Shown here one piece after another: positions 26,450-33,973 of a stretch of 64,000 bases of DNA. The notes under the pieces are model-generated. The model was not told the DNA's origin. It did no database searches and saw only the letters and a program-made list of their open reading frames with translations. Made by a program: the position numbers and the translations under genes. Source of the DNA: Labedaea rhizosphaerae. Lineage in GTDB: Bacteria; Actinomycetota; Actinomycetes; Mycobacteriales; Pseudonocardiaceae. Where the stretch lies: contig NZ_SNXZ01000004.1 of the NCBI RefSeq assembly GCF_004362825.1, positions 310,001 through 374,000 of the forward strand. The letters are read 5' to 3'. Position 1 is the stretch's first letter; the number at the start of each line of letters is the position of its first letter.

Positions 26450-27922
26450 ATGACACGAGGCAGATCGAAGCCGCTATCGCTGCTTGCCGCTTGTTGTTGC
26501 GTTGCTGCCAGCGTAAGCAGCTGCTCGGCTGCCCCTCAAAGCGCCTCTCCTGAAGAGATCATCCAAGCTATCGAACACACCGTAGGTGCGTCGGACGCCG
26601 CGAGCGGAGCTAGCCTCGACTGGCTGCCATACGACCTCCCCGTGCCGGTCGACGCTCAGCCGATCACCATACGTAGCTATCGCGTATACATGAACATCGC
26701 TCCAGACGTTTCCTTGGCAGTTCGCCCCTCAAGTCACGGAATGCAGACGTTCATGTATATAACAGGGCCAAAAGCACCTACCGAGTACCGCTTCGGGTTT
26801 CATATACCAGCCGATACCAAGCTGCAAAAATTGAATGACGGCTCAATCAGCCTTCTCAACGAAAACAGCGGCGCAACCGCCTCGGCATTGAAGCAGCCCT
26901 GGGCCATCGGCGCCAGCGACCACGTTAACCATAGGACGAGCTTTTCTCTAGATGGTAATAGTGTCACTCAAACTATCGATCTTACCGGTGCGCAATACCC
27001 GGTAGTCGCCGATCCCAACTTTGATGATCCTCTAACGCAGCTATTGGAAGGGCGCGTTGCTGCCCTCGGCAAAGATGGGCCGTCAACTAGTCTTCCGCTC
27101 GGCTACGGTCGTATATATACGGGCCCGAACGGGCTAGAGATCCGCCTCACTTCCCTAGGTAGCGTCAAAGCAGTTGAGACTGTTGCGATTGGAACCGGAA
27201 CGATTGTTGCACTGGTCGGCCTTCCCGAAGATCTAAGCGCCATCTTGGGCGGCGCTTTAGCAAGCAGAATCTCTTGGATTAGACAGCTACTGAAACGGAT
27301 TCCTCCTAAGGTCGCAACAGCTCTAGCCGGCCTTAAGGCCATCGCTGACGCAAATACGGATATTGACTCCATAGTTGCAAACAACGCATTACAAAACCAG
27401 TGTATCGGGATTACGATCCAGCACTCCCAACTCGGAGAGTTTTTAGCTCGGGCAGCAACCGTCATGGGCAACCCATTCCTTGCACTGCCTTTCACGAGCA
27501 TCGATACTCGCATCTGGCTTGAACCATGCAGTTCTACTCCGAAGCCGAGGAGTGCTCCTGCCACCTCACAGACACCTGCTGCGAACAGCCCTAATACTAG
27601 TTCTCAGACCACTTCATCTCGTCCTACACAAGCACAAACAACACCCCCCCAACCGCAACAAGTTCCACAGCAGCCAACAAAACCTGCCCATGTCGATTAT
27701 GGCGACATCGTCATGATAGAAGCATGCCAAAAGGAATACCCCGGCAATGGCGCCGGCGCGACGTATCTAGATTGGAACGATCCCAAGTCGTGGGTCTGCA
27801 CCGACGCATCAGGCGGTCACCTAGGCCCAGTAAGTGTCCAATATTGGTGCAACGTTATTCACCCTGGAAGTACTGCCGTGGTCGTAGAAAATACGGCGTA
27901 TGGGTGGCGCTGCAGGACATGA
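26450..27922 (+). CDS. Predicted secreted lipoprotein with Pro/Thr/Gln-rich linker
   Basis: The 490-residue protein has a lipoprotein signal: basic start, hydrophobic core LSLLAACCCVAASVSSCSA with a VSSC lipobox at about residues 22-25. Residues 30-190 are a beta-rich domain ending in TGAQYPVVADPNF, a motif I associate with large secreted actinobacterial proteins. A Gly/Leu-rich hydrophobic stretch follows at about 235-275. A low-complexity Ser/Thr/Pro/Gln linker (about 355-410) leads to a small C-terminal domain with four cysteines (EACQKEYP, WVCTDA, QYWCNVI, WRCRT), probably two disulfides. AGGAG precedes the ATG. Codon use is more A+T-rich than in the core genes, which marks it as acquired. 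Function unknown. Confidence 0.7.
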   Translation: MTRGRSKPLSLLAACCCVAASVSSCSAAPQSASPEEIIQAIEHTVGASDAASGASLDWLPYDLPVPVDAQPITIRSYRVYMNIAPDVSLAVRPSSHGMQTFMYITGPKAPTEYRFGFHIPADTKLQKLNDGSISLLNENSGATASALKQPWAIGASDHVNHRTSFSLDGNSVTQTIDLTGAQYPVVADPNFDDPLTQLLEGRVAALGKDGPSTSLPLGYGRIYTGPNGLEIRLTSLGSVKAVETVAIGTGTIVALVGLPEDLSAILGGALASRISWIRQLLKRIPPKVATALAGLKAIADANTDIDSIVANNALQNQCIGITIQHSQLGEFLARAATVMGNPFLALPFTSIDTRIWLEPCSSTPKPRSAPATSQTPAANSPNTSSQTTSSRPTQAQTTPPQPQQVPQQPTKPAHVDYGDIVMIEACQKEYPGNGAGATYLDWNDPKSWVCTDASGGHLGPVSVQYWCNVIHPGSTAVVVENTAYGWRCRT

Positions 27923-27957
27923 ATAGCTATTCGCTATGGGAACACGCCTGCACGTTG

Positions 27958-27963
27958 TAAAAT
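27958..27963 (+). promoter_or_regulatory. -10 box for a probably leaderless transcript
   Basis: TAAAAT ends six bases before the ATG at 27970, and no ribosome binding site is present. That spacing fits transcription starting at or within a base of the start codon. Confidence 0.4.
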
Positions 27964-27969
27964 ACGACG

Positions 27970-28455
27970 ATGAAGCGCGTCTTATCCAAATTCAGGTCGA
28001 CTCGCGGGGCAAAGTTACGACTGATTGCCGTGTCCTTAAGCTGGACGCTAGTTGTTGGCCAGTGGGGGCGCGCCAGCAATATTCCTCGCGAACTGGCCAT
28101 CTCTCTCCTTGTTGGAACATTGATTGCAGTATTGTCGGCGCAAGTTGGCGAACGAGACCGGAGTCTGCCACCAACGCAGGCTCGCGGCGAGCAACGATCA
28201 TTTCAGCGAAACCTGGCATGGGATCATTTAGGTGCTGTCCTTGTGTTCAGCACAGTGTGGGCGTTCAACAAATGGCGACATTATCCACCGTCCCTGCCCT
28301 CGTATTGGTTCGGGCTCGCACTCATAGGCTTTGCCTATCTTGCACGAAAGGGCGGCGCTCTCGACCCGACCACGCAAGTCGACCGAATCGCATTGAAACA
28401 ACAAGGTAGGGCCGTCAGCGAAGAGCTCAGCCACACCGTTGAAAAGAACAAATAA
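27970..28455 (+). CDS. Hypothetical membrane protein (161 aa)
   Basis: A basic N-terminus (MKRVLSKFRSTRGAKLR) precedes a first hydrophobic helix (about 17-30); a second lies at about 42-58 (ELAISLLVGTLIAVLSA), and a pair near residues 85-125 (HLGAVLVFSTVWAF and YWFGLALIGFAYLA). The tail is charged. No family recognised. It is 47 bases downstream of the lipoprotein gene with its own candidate -10 box at 27958 and is convergent with the next gene, only three bases away. Confidence 0.6.
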   Translation: MKRVLSKFRSTRGAKLRLIAVSLSWTLVVGQWGRASNIPRELAISLLVGTLIAVLSAQVGERDRSLPPTQARGEQRSFQRNLAWDHLGAVLVFSTVWAFNKWRHYPPSLPSYWFGLALIGFAYLARKGGALDPTTQVDRIALKQQGRAVSEELSHTVEKNK

Positions 28456-28458
28456 CTG

Positions 28459-29655
28459 TTAGGCACCATGTCCGTTGCTGAACCGCTGCAACTGATCAAC
28501 AATCCAGCCAGGCAAGGCGTGACGCGCGTACGGGTTAGAGATCAGCTGAGTTTCCCATCGCAGCTCCTCACCATCCGGCGTCGACCACAGCCCGGACGAA
28601 TAGAGACAGACGGCCGAGACACGGGTATACATGTGGGGCTGGAACCGCCGCTCGACCACATGACGCCAGCTCTTCATGGCTCCAGATGCTTCTGTCGTAT
28701 CAATCATGACGAGACCTGGCGCATTAGTGGGCAGCTGCTTGCTCTCGCGATCGAGGAAATTCTTAGCGCGGGAATCCGCGAACGGCCATCGGACCGACAC
28801 CGACCGCTGAACATTGTCCTGCACTACGGCTCGCATGGCTCCGAGTCGCGGCGTGTATGGCTCGCTGTGATCCTCCAGCGTTACGCCTGCGCCGCCATAT
28901 TCGCCCCAATAGAGGGTACCGAGTCCGTTGCTCAGCTCCGTTCGAACATGGTTCGCATTGTGGAGGTACGTGGCGACTTCTCGTACGAGCGGTTCAACCT
29001 CGTCATCGCCCGGCGCGCGCCTGAGAAATATCTCAAGAGCGTAGTTACCCACATGAGTGTCAGCCAGCTTGCATAGTCGCTCGATGTGCCTGCGTATTGT
29101 TGCCTGCGCATCTGATGTGCAGGGCTGCGCGACCTCGACATACGTCCAGTCCTCGTTCGTTTGACGTACGCGAAAATCAGGCTTCCGGTTGCGGGCGCCA
29201 ACAACGATATCGGGCTCGACTTCTAGACTATGGGTTGAGTCACCGGCGCAGACCAGATGAATCGAGCTCAGCTCAGCCAGAGCGTCGGGGATACCTTCTC
29301 GAACCTTAGCCAAGAGGTGCGCAGAACCAGGAGCATTGTCCAGGGTGGCGAGTTGTTGACCGAGACGAACTACGCGAATAGTCGGAAGGATGCCGTGATG
29401 AGGCAGACCGCGATGAAGGTGGCGGGCCTCTACCCACTCCCGACCGAACCGCTCGGCAACCGTATTGAAAGCTCGCGTGACCTCGTCGGGCGACAGCGCG
29501 AGCTGAGCACCGAGCAACCAGTTCTCATCAATCTCGCGCCAGGTGTACATCTCGCCCTCAAACTTTAAACATGTGTCCGACAAAAGCACGGCCCACGACT
29601 GCGCTCCGGCATCGAGTCGCTTGGGCAGGCTAGCGAGTTGGCTCGCCACTAGCAT
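28459..29655 (-). CDS. Hypothetical protein with degenerate PD-(D/E)xK-like core
   Basis: The 398-residue protein has a central segment EPDIVVGARNRKPDFRVR followed by WTYVEVAQPCTSDAQATIRRHIERL. The order is like the PD-(D/E)xK nuclease core (PD, then a strand with E, then a helix), but the expected lysine is replaced in EVAQ. It could be a nuclease with a moved catalytic residue or a dead paralogue. The remainder is alpha/beta without a family signature. ATG 29655 is preferred; an ATG at 29703 would overlap the divergent hydrolase start. It is cytoplasmic by composition and stands alone within accessory DNA. Confidence 0.6.
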   Translation of the reverse strand: MLVASQLASLPKRLDAGAQSWAVLLSDTCLKFEGEMYTWREIDENWLLGAQLALSPDEVTRAFNTVAERFGREWVEARHLHRGLPHHGILPTIRVVRLGQQLATLDNAPGSAHLLAKVREGIPDALAELSSIHLVCAGDSTHSLEVEPDIVVGARNRKPDFRVRQTNEDWTYVEVAQPCTSDAQATIRRHIERLCKLADTHVGNYALEIFLRRAPGDDEVEPLVREVATYLHNANHVRTELSNGLGTLYWGEYGGAGVTLEDHSEPYTPRLGAMRAVVQDNVQRSVSVRWPFADSRAKNFLDRESKQLPTNAPGLVMIDTTEASGAMKSWRHVVERRFQPHMYTRVSAVCLYSSGLWSTPDGEELRWETQLISNPYARHALPGWIVDQLQRFSNGHGA

Positions 29656-29694
29656 CAGAGATAGTGGCCAGGTAACTCGGTCGGGAGGCTTGCA

Positions 29695-30513
29695 GTGGCG
29701 CACACCGGCACAGACGTCCGCTTCCGCACGCTCGACGGCCTGCAGTTCGCCGGCACGCTCGTCACGCCGGGCTCTTCACCAGATCACGCTGCCGTCATGG
29801 TTCATGGTGGTGGCGTCACCCGTGAAGAGGGCGGCTTCTTCACCCGCCTCGCCGCCGGCCTGGGAGACGCGGGCGTAGCCAGCCTGCGGTTCGACCTCCG
29901 CGGACACGGCGAGAGCGAAGGCCGCCAGGAGGATCGAACGCTGACCGCTCACCTCAACGACATCCGCGTGGCCATCGAATGGGTACGAGCGGAGACCGGC
30001 GCGACTCGCGTCAGCCTGCTGGGGGCGAGCTTCGGCGGGGGCCTCGTGGCCTACTACGCCGCCAAACGTTCGGATGAGCTCGCGCGCCTCGTGCTACTCA
30101 ACCCCCAGCTGGGCTACAAGGATCGCTACATCGACCAGAAGCCCCATTGGCATGGCGACCGACTGGACGACGAGGCGGCCGCACGCTTGCGCGAGCAGGG
30201 CTACCTCGATCACTCCCCGACGGTCAAGCACGGCCGGGCCTTCCTCAACGAGGTGTTCTGGATTCGCCCCGACGAGGTTGTAAGTGAGATCGCCGTGCCG
30301 ACGCTCATCGTGCATGGCACCCGCGACACCTTCGTGTCGATCGAGTCGTCGCGGCGGGCGGCGCAGGAGCTGCAGGTCGAGCACCGGCTCGTCGAGATCG
30401 ACGGCGCGCAGCACGGCTTCGCCGTCCACGACGATCCGACCTACGCCGACCCGCAATCGCAGGAGTGGCAGGCTTTCGTCATCCAGACGGTGGCCGATTG
30501 GCTGACGGCTTAG
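29695..30513 (+). CDS. Alpha/beta hydrolase
   Basis: The 272-residue protein has the nucleophile elbow GASFGG (about residue 110), the oxyanion-side motif MVHGGGVTREEGGF, the block RFDLRGHGESEG, the acid in VPTLIVHGTRDTFVS and the His in GAQHGFAVHDD, so the catalytic triad is complete. It resembles small cytoplasmic dienelactone-hydrolase or esterase-like enzymes. GGGAGG lies six bases before the GTG start. Its composition is much more G+C-rich than the flanking cargo genes. It is convergent with the XRE-TPR regulator, overlapping by four bases. Confidence 0.82.
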   Translation: MAHTGTDVRFRTLDGLQFAGTLVTPGSSPDHAAVMVHGGGVTREEGGFFTRLAAGLGDAGVASLRFDLRGHGESEGRQEDRTLTAHLNDIRVAIEWVRAETGATRVSLLGASFGGGLVAYYAAKRSDELARLVLLNPQLGYKDRYIDQKPHWHGDRLDDEAAARLREQGYLDHSPTVKHGRAFLNEVFWIRPDEVVSEIAVPTLIVHGTRDTFVSIESSRRAAQELQVEHRLVEIDGAQHGFAVHDDPTYADPQSQEWQAFVIQTVADWLTA

Positions 30514-31745
30514 GTTGCGAGCGCCTCGCGCAAGGCACGCGGCCCAGGACGCGCACTCCACGGTTCCAGCGTCGCGAGCGCCCGACCCAGCTCACGCTTG
30601 GTTCGGGCCGAGCCGGTGACGGACGCGACGGCAGCGGACTCGAGTCCCACCGCGGCGGCGTCGTCGGGTTCACCAGCCAGAGCCAACGACGAGGCCCGGC
30701 GCGCGAGGAAGTACCCCTGATCGCGGCGGGACAAGACGCCTGTCGCAAGGACGTCCCCGAACAGGTCGGCAGCGTGCTTGGGTTTGCCCGCCTCGACGTA
30801 GCAGCTGGCGGTGCGAAGCGTCAGCGTCCCCTCGTTGAAGTAGACACCCAGCTGATCCGGCGAGTCGTCCGGATCAGTAGATCGGGCAAGTATGGATCGC
30901 GCTTCATCGAGCTTGCGTTCGACCAAACCTAAGGATTCACCAGTCATCGCCAGGCCTCGCGCCTCCTGCTGCGTCACCTCGGCGTGCACACGGGGCGGCA
31001 GCTGCCAGTGCCGCTGCCGAGCGGCTTGCGCGAGGAGCAGCACCCGCACGGCGTCGCGGTTGTCGTAGGCCATCTGCGAGCGCTTCAGCAGGATGTAGCC
31101 CTGAGCTTGGAGGTCGCCCGCCTCCTGTGCCCACTCGGTCGCTCGGCTGTACCAGAAGCCAGCCTGCGGCAGTTGCCGCACATCGCGGTACAACCAGCCG
31201 GCGAATTCAGCGCCACGGGCTCCGAGCGACAACAGGTCACGGCGGAGAGCCGGACGAACGTCGCGGGCCCCGCGCTCAATAGCGGCGAGCAGTCCGAGCA
31301 CGGTGGGCAGTGTCTTCGCCGGGCCGACGGCGCCATCACCTGCCATGCAGGCCCCTAACTGCCGGGCCAGCAGCTCGACAACAGCGGCATTGAGGTTCCG
31401 CCAGGGATGCGCCAGCGCAACGTTGATCTGCTCCCGCTCATTGCTGGAGAGCGCGGAGAACACAAGCGTGGGCTCCGGCATCTCGCCATCTCCCTCGACC
31501 TCAGCAGGCGCGACCGTGTCCGTTGTCTGAAGAGGTGGCGCGGGCTCCAAGAGTTCGGTCAGGTGATCAAGGGAAACGCTGAGCGCCTGCGCCAGACGTG
31601 GCCGGTGCCACGGCTGTGGCGAAGTCGCACCCGACTCCCAGCGCTGGATGGTGGAACGCTCGACCGACAGGCGTTCGGCCAAGGCCTCTTGGCTTAGCCC
31701 CACCTGCTGACGTCGGGCCGCTAGGTGCGGCCGCTTGGCTCCCAT
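30510..31745 (-). CDS. XRE-family regulator with TPR-like C-terminal domain
   Basis: The 411-residue protein has an N-terminal lambda-repressor-type helix-turn-helix (LAARRQQVGLSQEALAERL, then VERSTIQRWESGATSPQP, residues 8-45) and a long helical C-terminal half with tetratricopeptide-like repeats (for example AGFWYSRATEWAQEAGDLQAQGYIL). Such regulators in actinobacteria often respond to peptides or developmental cues. It may control the hydrolase or the genes rightward of it; the gap 31746-32052 holds a TCACGTGA palindrome at 31804-31811. Confidence 0.82.
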   Translation of the reverse strand: MGAKRPHLAARRQQVGLSQEALAERLSVERSTIQRWESGATSPQPWHRPRLAQALSVSLDHLTELLEPAPPLQTTDTVAPAEVEGDGEMPEPTLVFSALSSNEREQINVALAHPWRNLNAAVVELLARQLGACMAGDGAVGPAKTLPTVLGLLAAIERGARDVRPALRRDLLSLGARGAEFAGWLYRDVRQLPQAGFWYSRATEWAQEAGDLQAQGYILLKRSQMAYDNRDAVRVLLLAQAARQRHWQLPPRVHAEVTQQEARGLAMTGESLGLVERKLDEARSILARSTDPDDSPDQLGVYFNEGTLTLRTASCYVEAGKPKHAADLFGDVLATGVLSRRDQGYFLARRASSLALAGEPDDAAAVGLESAAVASVTGSARTKRELGRALATLEPWSARPGPRALREALAT

Positions 31746-32052
31746 CGCGCCCCCTCAAGATCAGCCCGTACCGCTCAGACGGCCGGGGTTGCACGGTCTG
31801 TGATCACGTGACCACCAGATCATATCGTGGCGGTGTTTGCGCAGGTGGCAATACGGATGCGGCCAGAATGCGGCTGGTTTGCGGTTCGTCTGCCGTGGTG
31901 ACAACCGGTACTGGGTGGGCAGGGTCAAGACCTGGCACGTGAGCGTCACCGGCCCGCCCATCTTTCCGACGCCTCCCGCCCCGATGGGCACTGCGAACTG
32001 GTGGCGCTCACGTGCTGTCCACGCCCGACGACCCCATGAAGGACCGTCCGCC
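31746..32052. promoter_or_regulatory. Intergenic region with TCACGTGA palindrome
   Basis: The 307 bases between the divergent XRE-TPR regulator and the 32053 gene contain the 8-bp palindrome TCACGTGA at 31804-31811, 58 bases from the regulator start. An open frame runs through the right part from 31837, but it has no ribosome binding site and unconvincing composition. Otherwise I see nothing. Confidence 0.35.
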
Positions 32053-32325
32053 ATGACGCACCCGGCATCTGATCATGACCCTCATAAGTCGACCATCCCG
32101 TGCACGGACGGCTTCCGGCGCGCACGGTCGGTGGGCCTGTGGACGGCTCCCACGTCAAGCCAGTTGGTGCTCGTCGCACCACCCGCCGAAGCTGCCCTGC
32201 TGACCCCGGCACAGGCACGCGAGCTGGGCAGGCGACTGGTGGCTCTCGCCACCGTCTGCGAACAGCAACACGCCGAGCTGGAGCGCGCCGGTCAGGACGG
32301 GCAGCCCCGGACGGGTGTCGCCTGA
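32053..32325 (+). CDS. Small hypothetical protein of the element (90 aa)
   Basis: The 90-residue protein begins MTHPASDHDPHKSTIPC and has one clear amphipathic helix near the C-terminus (LTPAQARELGRRLVALATVCEQQHAELERA). GAAGGA precedes the ATG at 32053; the longer open frame upstream looks non-coding. It lies at the head of a run of small rightward genes typical of actinobacterial integrative elements. No function can be assigned. Confidence 0.5.
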   Translation: MTHPASDHDPHKSTIPCTDGFRRARSVGLWTAPTSSQLVLVAPPAEAALLTPAQARELGRRLVALATVCEQQHAELERAGQDGQPRTGVA

Positions 32326-32374
32326 TGGCAACTCCACGAAACGGCGGGCAGGCGAGGCAGGCGGAGCTATCAGC

Positions 32375-33097
32375 ATGAGCACGTCTTCCGCGTTGGTCGC
32401 GCCCTGTCAGTTGGCCTCGAGTGAACACCCACTAGCAACGGCTGCCCGGCTTGACCTGGCGAATGCTGGCGCGTCCGTGTTCCGCGGCCCGCACGGCCCG
32501 GTGCCATATGTTGCTATGTGGAGCGCTGAAGCAGTCCAAGCAGCGTCCCTCGTCGAAACTGCGGGCGGCATTGCCTACGCCGACGAATCGTCGGTCGACC
32601 GGGATCGCAACGGGGTGCTGTGGACGCGGGTTTCGTCCCGTCCGGGACTCGGCAAAGCCCTGTACCGACAAATGCACCCACTGCGGCAGCGTCGGGCCAT
32701 GCGGCGGCTGCTGTGTCAGGTGTGCGCCGGGCCTGCCGACCACAACGACCACGGCACGCTGTGGCTGATCCAAGACCAGCGCGGGCTATGGCCCGGCTGG
32801 CCAGAACGCGCGCAGAACACGCACCCGCCGCTCTGTTTGCGCTGCGCCCGTATTGCGGTGAAGTCGTGTCCCTGGCTGAAGCACGGCTTCGTCGCCGTCC
32901 GGGCGCAGTCGTTCGTCAGCGGCGCATGGGGCGGGGTGTACCGCACCGGTTGGCCAGACCTACGGCCATTGCTGGCGGACACCATCACGGTGCAGTTCGG
33001 CGATGCTCGTCTCCGCTGGCTGCAAGCCGACCAACTCACACGCGAACTCGTGGGCTGCGCGTTCGTCGAGCTGGACCGGTTGGCCGGAGACACGTGA
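32375..33097 (+). CDS. Zinc-ribbon hypothetical protein of the element
   Basis: The 240-residue protein has two cysteine pairs, LLCQVCAGPADHNDHG and PPLCLRCARIAVKSCPWL, spaced as in a treble-clef or zinc-ribbon site. The rest is mixed alpha/beta. GGAG precedes the ATG at 32375. Similar proteins sit in actinobacterial integrative elements and phages without assigned role; a nucleic-acid-binding or nuclease-accessory role is possible. The next gene begins two bases after its stop (TGACATG), so the two are coupled. Confidence 0.6.
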   Translation: MSTSSALVAPCQLASSEHPLATAARLDLANAGASVFRGPHGPVPYVAMWSAEAVQAASLVETAGGIAYADESSVDRDRNGVLWTRVSSRPGLGKALYRQMHPLRQRRAMRRLLCQVCAGPADHNDHGTLWLIQDQRGLWPGWPERAQNTHPPLCLRCARIAVKSCPWLKHGFVAVRAQSFVSGAWGGVYRTGWPDLRPLLADTITVQFGDARLRWLQADQLTRELVGCAFVELDRLAGDT

Positions 33098-33098
33098 C

Positions 33099-33353
33099 AT
33101 GCCGAAGCCGAACGGAGCGCAGATTCGCAAGCGACGCATAGAACGCGGCCTCACTACCGCGCAGTTGGCGGCTCGGGTTGGTTTCACCAACGAAGGCTCG
33201 ATGCGCAACATCGAGGGCCGCAGCGACGCGACCTCGGAGATCAAGCTGCATCGCATCGCGCGCGAGCTGGGGGTCGCGGTGAAGGAGATCCTCGCGGACG
33301 ACGACATAGGAGTTATTGGGAGCGGCGTTCTTCACGAGGTAACGCCGCGGTGA
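33099..33353 (+). CDS. Small XRE-family DNA-binding protein (84 aa)
   Basis: The protein is essentially one Cro/C1-type helix-turn-helix: IRKRRIERGLTTAQLAARVGF, then NEGSMRNIEGRSDATSEIKLHRIARELGVAV, residues 8-65, with a short tail. It is likely a regulator of the element, controlling transfer or excision. The stop overlaps the next start in a GTGA. The ATG is set by the short distance from the preceding gene and by the HTH position. Confidence 0.78.
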   Translation: MPKPNGAQIRKRRIERGLTTAQLAARVGFTNEGSMRNIEGRSDATSEIKLHRIARELGVAVKEILADDDIGVIGSGVLHEVTPR

Positions 33354-33622
33354 CCGAGGAGCCGAAGGCCGGGAGCTGGGACTACGACAAGCTGCTGATC
33401 TCAGCCATCTCACTTGTCAACCCGCACCTCGGCCGTTACGCCCTGCACCTGGTCGACGTCGACGCTGGGCGAGGCGAGCAGCTGCCGCCAGCCGAAGAAC
33501 TGCAGCTAGGCAGGGCCGTGGTTGAACTCGGCGTGGACATTCAACGACGGGCCGAGCAGCGCGGAGGCGAGCTACCGGGAGCCACTGCGGCCGGCGGCCA
33601 GGCGGTTGACGAGGAGGCGTGA
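33350..33622 (+). CDS. Small hypothetical protein (90 aa)
   Basis: A GTG start overlaps the XRE stop (GTGA), so translation is coupled. The protein is acidic and helical with a Gly/Ala-rich tail (GGELPGATAAGGQAVDEEA). No motif is recognisable. Its conserved coupling to the XRE gene suggests a partner or antagonist role, which is inference. Confidence 0.5.
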   Translation: MTEEPKAGSWDYDKLLISAISLVNPHLGRYALHLVDVDAGRGEQLPPAEELQLGRAVVELGVDIQRRAEQRGGELPGATAAGGQAVDEEA

Positions 33623-33676
33623 GCCACACACCCGCTGCTTTTCCATCGCAAGCCAGAACGAAGGAACGGAGATGCT

Positions 33677-33904
33677 ATGACCAGTCTCCTCCCAGAGGCG
33701 GATCACACCAGAGCGTCAGCTGCCGACAACGCCACCTCCAATGACCTTCAGTCGGTCTGTCAAAACTGCCGCTCTCTTGCGCATTACTGGAGCGATCCGC
33801 AGACTCAAGCGGTGAAGCTGAGCGATCAGACCTACGAGATGGCAACGCATCGCTGTATCTGTAATATGGCTGCCCAGCTGTCCTTAGCACGGTCATGGCC
33901 ATAA
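33677..33904 (+). CDS. Small Cys-rich hypothetical protein (75 aa)
   Basis: A GGAG site precedes the ATG at 33677. The protein contains CQNC (about residues 28-31) and HRCICNMA (about 58-65), which may form a four-cysteine metal site. The rest is polar. It ends the rightward run of small genes that began at 32053 and is convergent with the LamG-like membrane protein. Unknown function. Confidence 0.45.
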   Translation: MTSLLPEADHTRASAADNATSNDLQSVCQNCRSLAHYWSDPQTQAVKLSDQTYEMATHRCICNMAAQLSLARSWP

Positions 33905-33973
33905 CCGAAATTGTGACCACTTCGCTCAAGGCTGCCGGGTAGTAGATCGTCTGCCCAGCGGTCTACAGCTAGA

